A DNA stretch of 64,000 nt, taken from Idiomarina sp. Lineage in GTDB: Bacteria; Pseudomonadota; Gammaproteobacteria; Enterobacterales; Alteromonadaceae. The translations under genes were made by a program, and so were the position numbers. Below are positions 55,789-64,000 of the stretch, piece by piece. The stretch is taken from assembly GCA_022565355.1 (NCBI GenBank), contig JAIUMU010000001.1, forward strand, positions 310,001 to 374,000, in the 5' to 3' direction. Every line of letters starts with the position of its first letter. Positions within the stretch are counted from its first letter, which is position 1. The notes beneath the pieces were generated by a model that worked only from the letters and a program-made list of their open reading frames with translations, had not been told where the DNA came from and did no database searches.

Positions 55789-55817
55789 AAGGGCGGCAAG
55801 TAAACTATGCCGCCCTT
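55789..55817 (+). terminator. Terminator-like hairpin after purB
   Basis: 10-bp perfect stem AAGGGCGGCA / TGCCGCCCTT with a 9-base loop; only a short pyrimidine-rich tail (CTCTAT), so termination may be partial and roxA, 21 bases on, may be read through. Confidence 0.55.
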
Positions 55818-55838
55818 CTCTATCGCAAAGAGTAGCTT

Positions 55839-57062
55839 ATGATTCACAATCCATTTCAAGATAGCCCCAGTGATTATATTCTCAATCATCATGCCTTTAA
55901 CGCGGTAGCTTTTCTGCGCGATTATTGGCAACAAAAACCGCTATTAATTAAGCAAGCATTTGTTGGCTTTGCAGATCCCATTAGTGCAGATGAACTAGCC
56001 GGCTTATCTCTTGAGCCTGGTGTCGATTCTCGGGTAGTACAAAAAACCGCTACTGGTTGGGATTTACAACATGGGCCTATCGAGGATTTCTCAGCATTTG
56101 GCGATACTGGCTGGAGTTTATTAGTACAAGCAGTGAATGAGCATTATCCGCCGGCGCAAGAATTGTTGCGCGCGTTCCGTTTTCTTCCGGATTGGCGTGT
56201 AGACGATTTAATGGTGAGCTACTCTACCGTGGGTGGCGGTGTTGGTGCTCATCTTGATCAGTATGATGTATTCATTATTCAAGGCAGCGGCTCGCGACGT
56301 TGGCAAGTGGGTGAACCGGGCGATTATAAAACCATTTGCCCGCATCCAGATCTAAAACAAATTACCGGTTTTACCCCGATTATTGATGAAGTACTCGAGC
56401 CCGGCGATATGCTGTATATTCCGGCAGGGTTTCCACATGCAGGTGAAACAATTGCCGAGGCACTCAACTTTTCGGTGGGTTTTCGCGCGCCAAGCCAAGC
56501 AGAGCTTATTTCCGCGTTAGCAGATTACGCCCTTGATCAAGATGCGCTACAACAACGTTTTCATGATCGGTCAGAAATTTTGCTCAATCAAGATGGTACT
56601 GAGCTTGCCGACCGGGAGCCGTGGCATCTACCCCAACAAGCCACCCAGTATTGCCGAGAGCTTATGCAAAGTGCATTAAATGACGATGCGCTATTACATA
56701 AAGTATGCGCCGAACTATTTTCTAAAAACCCACGCCCACCATTACCGGATTACCCAAGCGAACCCTTTACCGCAGGTGCTGTGGTTTATAGCTGTAAACG
56801 ATACGAGCTATTAGTAAAAGCCGTGGGTGTACGGATGATAACCACGCATCATGAAGGTAATCTGTACGCGGTGATTCAAGGCAATTGGTTTCGCCTCGAT
56901 GAACATGCAGAAGCGTTGTTTGGTGTGCTCTGTGATATGACAGATTATGCTGAAACTGTTGAGATTATCGAATACTTGAGTTCTTCATTTGCTTGCGAGT
57001 TACTCGCTGGCATGCTCAATGAAGGTTTATTTATGCTTACTAACGATGAAGATGCAGGCTGA
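55839..57062 (+). CDS. roxA: Ribosomal protein uL16 3-hydroxylase (RoxA/YcfD)
   Basis: JmjC/cupin Fe(II)/2-oxoglutarate oxygenase that hydroxylates an arginine of ribosomal protein L16. Iron ligands: His138 and Asp140 (GVGAHLDQYDVF) and His200 (GFPHAGET); RWQVGEP supports the fold. 407 aa; the C-terminal winged-helix part (about 280-400) is present. In E. coli the orthologue lies near purB as well. Confidence 0.93.
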   Translation: MIHNPFQDSPSDYILNHHAFNAVAFLRDYWQQKPLLIKQAFVGFADPISADELAGLSLEPGVDSRVVQKTATGWDLQHGPIEDFSAFGDTGWSLLVQAVNEHYPPAQELLRAFRFLPDWRVDDLMVSYSTVGGGVGAHLDQYDVFIIQGSGSRRWQVGEPGDYKTICPHPDLKQITGFTPIIDEVLEPGDMLYIPAGFPHAGETIAEALNFSVGFRAPSQAELISALADYALDQDALQQRFHDRSEILLNQDGTELADREPWHLPQQATQYCRELMQSALNDDALLHKVCAELFSKNPRPPLPDYPSEPFTAGAVVYSCKRYELLVKAVGVRMITTHHEGNLYAVIQGNWFRLDEHAEALFGVLCDMTDYAETVEIIEYLSSSFACELLAGMLNEGLFMLTNDEDAG

Positions 57063-57070
57063 ATAACAAA

Positions 57071-57102
57071 AACGCGCAGCCAGATTCCTCGGGCTGCGCG
57101 TT
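57071..57102. terminator. Bidirectional terminator between roxA and the DUF4826 gene
   Basis: 11-bp stem AACGCGCAGCC / GGCTGCGCGTT with a 10-base loop. The minus-strand copy runs into TTTTTGTT; the plus side ends TTATT. Confidence 0.85.
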
Positions 57103-57121
57103 ATTAAACCGTTCTGAGGAA

Positions 57122-57538
57122 TTAACTCCCTTCCCAAAGGTCTTTCTGCTCTACCAATTCGTAGCATGCTTCGGCATGATTAATTAGCAAATTGGCAAAT
57201 TTCTGTTGTGTTGCATCACTTTTCGGATCGTTCAGAATAGTGTCGGCACGCAATTGCCAGCGTAAGCAAAAATGCTTTAAAGCTTCGCGAGCATCACCAG
57301 CTACTTTTGCATCAACATGATCTGTTGGGCATACACCGGTAATCGCCCATACTTTTTCGGTAGTACCGCGTTCGGTGAATTTCCATAACGCAACATGAGG
57401 CATTAAATAACGGCTTTCTTTCACCAATACTTGGTCAGTAAGAATGCCTTTCTCTACCAGATAACCGTTGGCTTTCTGAAATTGTTCCCGAACCCAAGCT
57501 GCCTGCTCCGGATTACTTTGTACTTGTTGATCACTCAT
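57122..57538 (-). CDS. DUF4826 family protein
   Basis: 138-residue soluble protein I assign to DUF4826 from general resemblance (AAWVREQFQKANGYL, WAITGVCPTDHV, ALKHFCLRWQLRADTIL). No catalytic motif. Function unknown. Single gene, with terminator 57071-57102 downstream. Confidence 0.72.
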   Translation of the reverse strand: MSDQQVQSNPEQAAWVREQFQKANGYLVEKGILTDQVLVKESRYLMPHVALWKFTERGTTEKVWAITGVCPTDHVDAKVAGDAREALKHFCLRWQLRADTILNDPKSDATQQKFANLLINHAEACYELVEQKDLWEGS

Positions 57539-57823
57539 GGTTATCTCACTACTGTTGAACGCTAATATTTAAGAACCGCAGATTTTGGTTCTGCTCATTA
57601 TTATTATCAGGCTCCATATTAGCAGCACTAAGCAATCCTGAAAAGCGCTACAGCCCCTTACTGGACAGACCACGAACAAATATTAACGCTGTAAAGACAA
57701 GTTGATAGTTTTACCGGCTAAGCAGTATTTTTTTACCCTTGGGTTACTGGCAACAGTTTACGTAAAGTGTTAGTTTACGCACCAAATTTGTGTCTCTGAC
57801 AACAACAATGAGGTTAGCGGAAA
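57539..57823 (+). promoter_or_regulatory. Leucine dehydrogenase upstream region with CGTAAA-N7-TTTACG
   Basis: 285 bp without a gene. At 57761-57779 the arms CGTAAA and TTTACG are 7 bp apart, overlapping the perfect palindrome TTTACGTAAA (57757-57766) and an exact repeat of AGTTTACG (57755-57762 and 57772-57779). It is reminiscent of TyrR boxes (TGTAAA-N6-TTTACA) but differs in spacing and end bases. The last 40 bases hold the GAGGTTAGCGGAAA leader before ATG 57824. Confidence 0.4.
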
Positions 57824-58876
57824 ATGGCGCTATTCGAACACATGGAATTTGACAGCCACGAACAAGTGGTGTTCTGTCATGACAAAGTAACTGGCCTTAA
57901 AGCAATTATCGCCGTTCACGATACCACTATGGGCCCAGCCCTTGGCGGTACGCGGATGTGGAACTATGCTAGCTCAGAAGAAGCATTAACAGACGTGTTG
58001 CGGTTATCGCGCGGCATGACGTACAAAAGTGCACTTGCTGGATTACCATTAGGCGGCGGCAAAGCCGTAATTATAGGCGATGCGAAGAAAGACAAGAGCG
58101 AAGCCTTCTTTAAAGCCTATGGCCGCTTTGTGAATTCGCTTGGTGGTAAGTATATTACTGCTGAAGATGTGAATATCCGTACTGCAGACATCGATATCGT
58201 GGGTACTGAAACGCCATTTGTTGCCGGTACTGAAGGTAAAGCAGGCGATCCTTCGCCACATACTGCAGAAGGCACCTACTTGGGCCTCAAAGCTGCCGCT
58301 AAGCATGCGTTTGGCAATGAAAGCCTAAGCGGTTTGCGTATCGCTATTCAGGGCCTAGGCGCTGTTGGTTATGATTTTGCAGAATACTGCGCCAAAGAAG
58401 GCGCACAGCTAATTGTTGCAGATGTAAACGAAGAAGCGGTTGCTCGTGCAGTAAAAGAGCTATCCGCTGAAGCGGTAAGCATTGATGCGATCTACGATGT
58501 AGAATGCGATGTGTATGCACCTTGTGCACTAGGCGCAACAATTAATGATGCAACCTTAAAGCGTATTAAAGCGAAAGTAATTGCCGGTAGCGCAAATAAT
58601 CAGCTCGCTACTCCAGCGCACGACAAGGTATTACGCGATATGGGCATCTTGTATGCACCAGATTATGTAATTAACGCTGGTGGTGTAATTCACGTATGCT
58701 CAGAAGCGGCAAACTTCAGCCTCGAAGAAACCGCAGCACGCGTAAAAGCAATTTACGGTACGCTCGATAAGATCTTTACCCGTGCTACCGATGAAAATCG
58801 CCCTACTGGTGAAATTGCTGATGAAATGGCTCGTGAGATTCTTGCAGCGAAGTTAGCTGAGAAATTAGCGGGCTAG
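57824..58876 (+). CDS. Leucine dehydrogenase-type amino acid dehydrogenase
   Basis: Glu/Leu/Phe/Val dehydrogenase that deaminates branched-chain amino acids with NAD. Catalytic Lys80 in GLPLGGGKAVI, partner Lys68 (TYKSALAG), Asp in AEDVNIRTADID and Rossmann GLGAVGYDFAEYC. 350 aa, typical of leucine dehydrogenase. Substrate preference (Leu, Val or Phe) cannot be fixed. Likely a source of branched 2-oxoacids for catabolism or branched fatty acid priming. Confidence 0.9.
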   Translation: MALFEHMEFDSHEQVVFCHDKVTGLKAIIAVHDTTMGPALGGTRMWNYASSEEALTDVLRLSRGMTYKSALAGLPLGGGKAVIIGDAKKDKSEAFFKAYGRFVNSLGGKYITAEDVNIRTADIDIVGTETPFVAGTEGKAGDPSPHTAEGTYLGLKAAAKHAFGNESLSGLRIAIQGLGAVGYDFAEYCAKEGAQLIVADVNEEAVARAVKELSAEAVSIDAIYDVECDVYAPCALGATINDATLKRIKAKVIAGSANNQLATPAHDKVLRDMGILYAPDYVINAGGVIHVCSEAANFSLEETAARVKAIYGTLDKIFTRATDENRPTGEIADEMAREILAAKLAEKLAG

Positions 58877-58940
58877 ATTACTAGCTAAACCTAGCGTAAT
58901 TAGTGCCTCTTAGCGCACTGTTGATTCGCTAGGGAAGAAT

Positions 58941-58969
58941 AAAAAAGTGCCGAAAGGCGCTTTTTTTTT
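58941..58969. terminator. Bidirectional terminator between ldh and ydiJ
   Basis: Stem AAAGTGCC / GGCGCTTT with GAAA tetraloop (one G-U pair) and nine Ts; the minus strand ends in TTTTTT, so ydiJ transcripts can stop here too. Confidence 0.88.
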
Positions 58970-59065
58970 GGCTACAAGAACGGATACAATATTGGCTACA
59001 AGAACGGCTACAAGTATGGCTGCAAAAACGGCTGCAAGTATGGCAGCAAGTATGGCAGCAAGATT
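58970..59065. repeat. 12-bp tandem repeat, 8 units, with 24-bp higher order
   Basis: Eight consecutive 12-bp units with no gaps: GGCTACAAGAAC, GGATACAATATT, GGCTACAAGAAC, GGCTACAAGTAT, GGCTGCAAAAAC, GGCTGCAAGTAT, GGCAGCAAGTAT, GGCAGCAAGATT. Units 1/3/5 end in AAC and 2/4/6 in ATT or TAT, so the array is also a degenerate 24-bp repeat. It lies immediately right of the terminator, 28 bp beyond the ydiJ stop. All frames are open through it, but no frame has a convincing start. Confidence 0.95.
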
Positions 59066-59093
59066 AGCTTACCAAAGCTAGATTAGCATTGAA

Positions 59094-62000
59094 TCAGCTT
59101 TCGCTCATAGCCCGCAACAGTGATTGTACCGGATGCAGTAGTTCGCGTTTTAGCAGCCGTTCGCTTTGACAGCGGCATGAAAAACCAGACGCAACAACCT
59201 GATCGTTACGCTCTAAGTGAGGCTGCCAGCTACTCGAGAAAATTGTAGCTGATGTAGCTTGCTGCTCCAGCTCATGACCAAAGGTTCCAGCCATACCGCA
59301 ACACCCAACTGCTGGTGTATCTACCTCAACCCCAACTTTAGCAAACAAGCGCTGCCAAGCTTTTGCTACTCCAGGTAATGCTGTTTGTTCAGTGCAGTGA
59401 GGTAGCATTACCAATGCGTGTTCCGCTGTATTCGTGTTTTGTACTGTTATCTTGGTGCTAGCAAATACCTCGCTTAGGTATTCATGGCTAAGTAGCACCT
59501 TGAACTCGTTAGCACGAGGGATTTCAGCCTTTCGATACTCGTCGCGGAAACATAAAGTGGTAGCAGCATCTAAACCTACCATCGGTGCTCCTAACGTACG
59601 CGATAACTTGGCTAATTCAGCAGCGGTGTAATGCGCTACTTTAGAAAACTCAGCCAAAAAACCTTTCACATGGGCAGTTTTTCCATTCGGCATAAATGGT
59701 ACCAACACAGGTTCTTTTTCTAGTTTTCTACACAACGCCATGAAATCACGCACAACCTCGGCATTAAATGCACTGGTAAACACATCTTGAATTACCAAGA
59801 CATAATCATTAGCGTTGTAGGTGCCCTGCTCTGATTTTTGCACTAACTCATTGAGCGTTAGGTAATTCTGTTTGCCGATTTGCCGTGCTAACCGAGGCAC
59901 AGAAAAACGCGGCGCATCTACATAACCAAAGGTTTTCTTTAACAGCCAACGGCTAATAATATTCTGGCTCATTAAATTAGCTAGCCGCGGAGTTTTACTC
60001 AAACGCGCTAGAGTGCGCTCACTATGGAGTAACATATAATCACGCAACGGCCGACGATAATGCTGATGATAATCGGCATAAAAATTTGCTCGTTGGCTGG
60101 GAATATCTACTTTCACCGGGCATTGGCTAGTGCACGCCTTACACGCCAAACAGGTATCCATCGCTTCCCTTACCTGATGGCTGAAATCAGCATCATTATC
60201 AGCGGCCATTTTCGCTAGCCGAGTGTTCTGCCAAAAGCCCTGAGGCTTTTGTTTAGCTATAGGTAACGGAGCATTAGCTGCAACTGCACTGGCAGCAACC
60301 GCATCATGTGTATCACTTTCGGTAATATTGCTAACAGCACGCAAACGTAACCATTCACGCAGCAGTGTGGCACGCCCTTTCGGCGAGAATCTGCGATCGC
60401 CAGTGGCACGATACGATGGACACATCGCAGTATTGGCATCAAAACTAAAGCAAAGCCCGTTGCCATTACAATCCATAGCGCCCTGGAATTGTGCTTGCCA
60501 TTGCAAAGGAATTTGCCGATCAAACCAACCCCGTTTCCGCGCATCCACGGAAACTAGCTGTTCGTTAGAACCGATTGGGGTACAGATTTTCCCGGGGTTA
60601 AGGCGGTTATGCGGGTCAAATACCGCTTTTAGCTTGCGAAGCTCATTAAACAGCTGCTCACCAAAGAATTCAGGGCCATATTCAGAGCGATAGCCCTTAC
60701 CATGCTCGCCCCACATTAAGCCGCCGAAGCGTGCGGTAAGTTGCATTACCCTATCGCTAACTTCACGAACGAGTGTTGCACTTTCCGGTTGTTGCATATC
60801 AAGTGCTGGGCGAACATGTAACACACCCGCATCAACGTGCCCAAACATGCCATAGTGCAAACCATACGAATCCAGTAAGGCGCGGAATTCCATAATGAAA
60901 TCCGCTAGTTTCTCTGGTGGCACCGCAGTATCTTCAACAAAAGCTACTGGCTTCGCTTTGCCTTTGGTAGCACCAAGTAACCCCACCGCTTTTTTGCGCA
61001 TGGCATAAATTTTCTGAATGCTGGCTTCATCACGGCATATTTGATAGCCAATTACGCCTGATTGCTTGGGATCTAACTCCTGTAGCTGGTTTAATAAGCG
61101 CTTCACTTTATCGCCAATCTCTTCCCTGCTTACAGCAGTGAACTCAAGAATATTGATGCCTCCCATACGATAAGGCGGCACATCGGTGAGAAGGTCTTCC
61201 ACCTCATGCCAAACAATATCGTTACGAGCTAAATCAAGTACGTTACTGTCGATAGTTTCTACCGAAGTAGCACGGGCTTTTACCAATGCGGGTGCGTGCC
61301 GGAGTGCATCAGAGAAATCCTGATACTTCACATTAACCAATACTTTAAAATTGGGGCTAGGAGTGATGTTCAGCTTCGCTTCAGTAACCAATGCTAAGGT
61401 GCCTTCGGCGCCGCAGATTAAACGGCTCACATCAATCGTATCTTGCTCCGGATCATAAGCGTGCGCCAAATCATAACCAGTTAAAAATCGGTTTAATGGC
61501 GGGAACTTAGCCTCAATTTCTGGGCGTAATTCTTTACAACTCGCCAATACTTGCCGATAGATAGCTCCTTGGGCATTATCTTGCTGTGCTACTTCAGTAG
61601 CTTGAGCAACGCTTACCGGCTCACCACGTAATTCTTCACCGCTTACCAGCACGCTGCGTAAGCCTAAAACATGATCGCTGGTTTTGCCGTAAATTAACGA
61701 ACCTTGCCCAGAAGCATCGGTAGCAATCATACCGCCTATGGTGCAACGATTACTGGTAGAGGTATCAGGGGCAAAGAAGTAGCCATGCTCAGCAAGCACA
61801 GCGTTCAGTTGGTCTTTAACAATCCCCGCTTCAACTCGAACCCAACCTTCCGCGAGGTTCAACTCCAGAACTTTGGTGAGGTAGCGGCTTAAATCAATAA
61901 CCACGCCAGGCGTAAGTGATTGGCCATTAGTACCGGTACCACCGCCCCGAGGCGAGAATCGAATACCCTTAAACTGAGTGCGAGCTGCAGTGCGAAATAT

Positions 62001-62225
62001 GCAGCGCACGTCATGCTGGCTCTTAGGATAGAGCACAGCTTGCGGAAGCTGTTGATAGATACTGTTATCCGTTGCAGCAACCATACGGCCACCGTAACTG
62101 ATATCAATGTCACCGATAAAACCTGCTTGCTCAAGCGCGTTTACAAAGGCCTGTATTTCACCAGGCACTTGAGAATATTCATTTAATACCGGTAACCGGT
62201 TGGCCACTACCAACAACCCCCACAT
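59094..62225 (-). CDS. ydiJ: FAD/Fe-S oxidoreductase YdiJ (D-2-hydroxyglutarate dehydrogenase type)
   Basis: Large flavin and iron-sulfur oxidoreductase, orthologous to E. coli YdiJ, which has been linked to D-2-hydroxyglutarate oxidation. FAD-binding PCMH domain (PRGGGTGTNGQSL, DASGQGSLIYGKTSDHVLG), FAD-linked C-terminal domain (MFGHVDAGVLHVRPALDM), then a ferredoxin domain (CLACKACTSQCPVKV) and CCG-type domain (PAVGCCGMAGTFGHE). 1043 aa against 1018. ATG 62225 starts 10 bases after the ppsA stop, so the two share a transcript. Confidence 0.93.
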   Translation of the reverse strand: MWGLLVVANRLPVLNEYSQVPGEIQAFVNALEQAGFIGDIDISYGGRMVAATDNSIYQQLPQAVLYPKSQHDVRCIFRTAARTQFKGIRFSPRGGGTGTNGQSLTPGVVIDLSRYLTKVLELNLAEGWVRVEAGIVKDQLNAVLAEHGYFFAPDTSTSNRCTIGGMIATDASGQGSLIYGKTSDHVLGLRSVLVSGEELRGEPVSVAQATEVAQQDNAQGAIYRQVLASCKELRPEIEAKFPPLNRFLTGYDLAHAYDPEQDTIDVSRLICGAEGTLALVTEAKLNITPSPNFKVLVNVKYQDFSDALRHAPALVKARATSVETIDSNVLDLARNDIVWHEVEDLLTDVPPYRMGGINILEFTAVSREEIGDKVKRLLNQLQELDPKQSGVIGYQICRDEASIQKIYAMRKKAVGLLGATKGKAKPVAFVEDTAVPPEKLADFIMEFRALLDSYGLHYGMFGHVDAGVLHVRPALDMQQPESATLVREVSDRVMQLTARFGGLMWGEHGKGYRSEYGPEFFGEQLFNELRKLKAVFDPHNRLNPGKICTPIGSNEQLVSVDARKRGWFDRQIPLQWQAQFQGAMDCNGNGLCFSFDANTAMCPSYRATGDRRFSPKGRATLLREWLRLRAVSNITESDTHDAVAASAVAANAPLPIAKQKPQGFWQNTRLAKMAADNDADFSHQVREAMDTCLACKACTSQCPVKVDIPSQRANFYADYHQHYRRPLRDYMLLHSERTLARLSKTPRLANLMSQNIISRWLLKKTFGYVDAPRFSVPRLARQIGKQNYLTLNELVQKSEQGTYNANDYVLVIQDVFTSAFNAEVVRDFMALCRKLEKEPVLVPFMPNGKTAHVKGFLAEFSKVAHYTAAELAKLSRTLGAPMVGLDAATTLCFRDEYRKAEIPRANEFKVLLSHEYLSEVFASTKITVQNTNTAEHALVMLPHCTEQTALPGVAKAWQRLFAKVGVEVDTPAVGCCGMAGTFGHELEQQATSATIFSSSWQPHLERNDQVVASGFSCRCQSERLLKRELLHPVQSLLRAMSES

Positions 62226-62234
62226 TTTTGCATG

Positions 62235-64000
62235 TTATTTATTTAACTCTTTATCCAAGAACAACCAAGTATCGAGCACAGAATCAGGATTTAGTGAAAT
62301 GGAATCAATTCCCTGCTCTACTAACCAAAACGCAAAATCTGGATGATCGGATGGGCCCTGGCCACAAATTCCAACATATTTCCCACGTTTCTTAGCCGTT
62401 TGAATCGCCATCGATAGTAATGCCTTTACTGCTTCATTACGCTCATCAAATAAATGCGCAATCAGGCCTGAATCCCGATCTAAACCAAGGGTAAGCTGGG
62501 TTAAATCGTTTGAACCAATAGAGAAGCCATCAAAAATATCGAGAAACTTATCAGCTAGCACAGCATTTGATGGTAATTCACACATCATAATTACCCGCAA
62601 GCCATTCTCACCTTGGCGTAAACCATGCTTGGCCAATAATTCAATTACCTTGCGCCCTTCATCTAAAGTGCGCACGAATGGAATCATGATTTCTACGTTG
62701 GTAAGGCCCATATCATTACGAACCCGCTTGATGGCTTCGCATTCTAGAGCAAAACACTCAGTGAAATCTGGTGCTAAGTAGCGCGCAGCTCCGCGGAAGC
62801 CCAACATTGGATTTTCTTCTTCCGGTTCATATTGGCGCCCACCAATTAAATTCGCATATTCGTTAGTTTTAAAATCCGACATCCGCACGATAACGCGCTC
62901 TGGTGCAAATGAAGCACCAATGGTGGCAATGCCTTCTACTAAACGTTGAATGTAAAACTCACGCGGGCTTTCATAGCCAGCGATCATATCGTTTATTAAT
63001 GCCTGCAGCTCTAATGTTTGCTCTTCAAAATGCAACAGTGCCTTTGGGTGCACACCAATCATGCGATTAATAATGAACTCTAAACGGGCTAAGCCAACGC
63101 CGGCGTGCGGCAAGCGAGCAAAATCAAATGCCCGATCCGGATTACCCACATTTTGCATAATCTTAAATGGCAGTGCGGGCATATTCCCCACTTCCGATTT
63201 GGTTACTTCAAACTCTAAAATGCCGCTATAAATGTTGCCAGTATCACCCTCGGCACAAGAAACAGTAACCTCTGCGCCATCAGCAATCTTTTTCGTTGCA
63301 TCACCACAACCCACTACTGCAGGAATGCCCAACTCGCGCGCTATAATTGCCGCATGGCAAGTACGGCCACCACGATTGGTAACGATTGCTGAAGCACGCT
63401 TCATAATCGGTTCCCAATCAGGGTCGGTCATGTCGGCAATTAATACATCGCCCGGTTGCACCTGATCCATTTCATCGATTGATTTAAGCACCCGCGCTTT
63501 ACCGCTACCAATTTTCTGACCAATCGCTCGGCCGGTAGTAATAATTTCGGAATCAGCTTTTAAAGCAAAACGTTCAATACTATTTCCCGATTCGTTAGAA
63601 CGCACGGTTTCTGGACGTGCCTGCACAATATACAGCTTGCCATCAACACCATCTTTAGCCCATTCGATATCCATCGGCCGGCCATAATGCTGCTCAATAA
63701 TCACCGCTTGTTTCGCAAGCTCTAAAATTTCCGCATCCGTTAATGAAAACTGTTTCTGGCGTTCAATATCGATATCTTGAATCGTTACTTGTTTACCATG
63801 CGCTGCATCATTGGAGTAAACCATTTCAATTTTTTTACTTCCCATGGTGCGGCGAATTACTGCTGGCTTACCCGCTGCTAGGGTTGGTTTATGCACAAAG
63901 AACTCATCTGGGTTTACCGCGCCTTGCACTACCATTTCACCCAAACCATAAGAAGAGGTAATAAACACCACCTGATCGAAACCAGATTCGGTATCAATGG
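62235..64000 (-). CDS. ppsA: Phosphoenolpyruvate synthase, C-terminal part
   Basis: Converts pyruvate to PEP with ATP hydrolysed to AMP, first step of gluconeogenesis from pyruvate. The frame continues past the window edge; the visible 588 residues are the C-terminal three-quarters. Phosphohistidine is in [21 protein letters not shown]; the PEP-binding barrel has [14 protein letters not shown]. Closely similar to E. coli PpsA. Operon with ydiJ downstream. Confidence 0.96.
   Translation of the reverse strand, partial: IDTESGFDQVVFITSSYGLGEMVVQGAVNPDEFFVHKPTLAAGKPAVIRRTMGSKKIEMVYSNDAAHGKQVTIQDIDIERQKQFSLTDAEILELAKQAVIIEQHYGRPMDIEWAKDGVDGKLYIVQARPETVRSNESGNSIERFALKADSEIITTGRAIGQKIGSGKARVLKSIDEMDQVQPGDVLIADMTDPDWEPIMKRASAIVTNRGGRTCHAAIIARELGIPAVVGCGDATKKIADGAEVTVSCAEGDTGNIYSGILEFEVTKSEVGNMPALPFKIMQNVGNPDRAFDFARLPHAGVGLARLEFIINRMIGVHPKALLHFEEQTLELQALINDMIAGYESPREFYIQRLVEGIATIGASFAPERVIVRMSDFKTNEYANLIGGRQYEPEEENPMLGFRGAARYLAPDFTECFALECEAIKRVRNDMGLTNVEIMIPFVRTLDEGRKVIELLAKHGLRQGENGLRVIMMCELPSNAVLADKFLDIFDGFSIGSNDLTQLTLGLDRDSGLIAHLFDERNEAVKALLSMAIQTAKKRGKYVGICGQGPSDHPDFAFWLVEQGIDSISLNPDSVLDTWLFLDKELNK

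Noticed and set aside
57761-57779. TyrR box upstream of leucine dehydrogenase
   Set aside because: Spacer is 7 instead of 6 and the outer bases are C/G rather than T/A; kept only as an unassigned dyad.
58970-59065. Possible CRISPR array
   Set aside because: Units are 12 bp with no spacers and there are no cas genes.
58968-59082. Small protein from the tandem repeat
   Set aside because: TTG start in a T run, low-complexity product, all frames open by construction.

Overview
The window is a dense, ordinary-looking chromosomal stretch of a marine gammaproteobacterium. The best guess is Alteromonadales, probably Idiomarinaceae (Idiomarina, Pseudidiomarina or Aliidiomarina). Reasons: the proteins read as gammaproteobacterial orthologues of E. 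coli and Shewanella genes; the order cco cluster - fnr/etrA - uspE - ttcA is Shewanella-like; sodium-coupled carriers are frequent (AgcS, NSS, NhaC); and there is a heavy load of peptide and amino-acid catabolism (PepN, M14 carboxypeptidase, Prc, a giant NAD-glutamate dehydrogenase, a leucine dehydrogenase-type enzyme). I see no insertion sequence, prophage, CRISPR array or integrase. The genus is inference.

Layout. 0-5 kb: 3' end of msrB, an N-terminally extended GAPDH, an M14 peptidase and, convergently, an AgcS alanine symporter. 5-9.3 kb: a zinc-ribbon membrane protein, yeaC, msrC, a small acidic unknown, proQ and prc. 9.5-15 kb: NSS transporter, nhaC, pepN. 15-21.7 kb: NAD-GDH, pyrD (overlapping) and zapC. 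21.7-23.5 kb: cls and a single initiator tRNA on the minus strand. 23.7-29.7 kb: the tightly coupled run rlmKL-glutaredoxin-uup-DUF3466. 29.9-32.8 kb: rmf facing fabA and lonH, the E. coli arrangement. 33-35.4 kb: two outer-membrane proteins and a secreted unknown around a 423-bp gap rich in dyads. 35.5-39.5 kb (minus): qmcA/nfeD, a MaoC-type protein and two lipoproteins. 39.6-49.8 kb: ccoNOQP, fixH, ccoI, ccoS, a TauE/SafE protein, fnr, uspE and ttcA. 49.8-57.5 kb: bax-like gene, a six-helix membrane protein, rluE, mnmA, hflD, purB, roxA and a DUF4826 gene. 57.8-64 kb: leucine dehydrogenase, a nested 12/24-bp tandem repeat, ydiJ and the 3' part of ppsA.

How it works together. Peptides are trimmed by the peptidases, amino acids enter on sodium gradients, and carbon skeletons pass through glutamate dehydrogenase and branched-chain deamination, with PEP synthase and GAPDH allowing gluconeogenesis (inference). 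Electrons go to a high-affinity cbb3 oxidase whose operon has a near-consensus FNR box and lies with its maturation genes and an FNR-family regulator. Much of the rest maintains the translation machinery: RlmKL, RluE, TtcA, MnmA, uL16 hydroxylase, RMF, Uup, tRNA-fMet.

I did not find a clearly new multi-gene system. The best leads are small: a dyad filling the spacer of the fabA promoter, the tandem repeat in the putative ydiJ 3' UTR, promoter/terminator overlap at uspE-ttcA, uncharacterised conserved-context proteins, and several unassigned operator-like palindromes.
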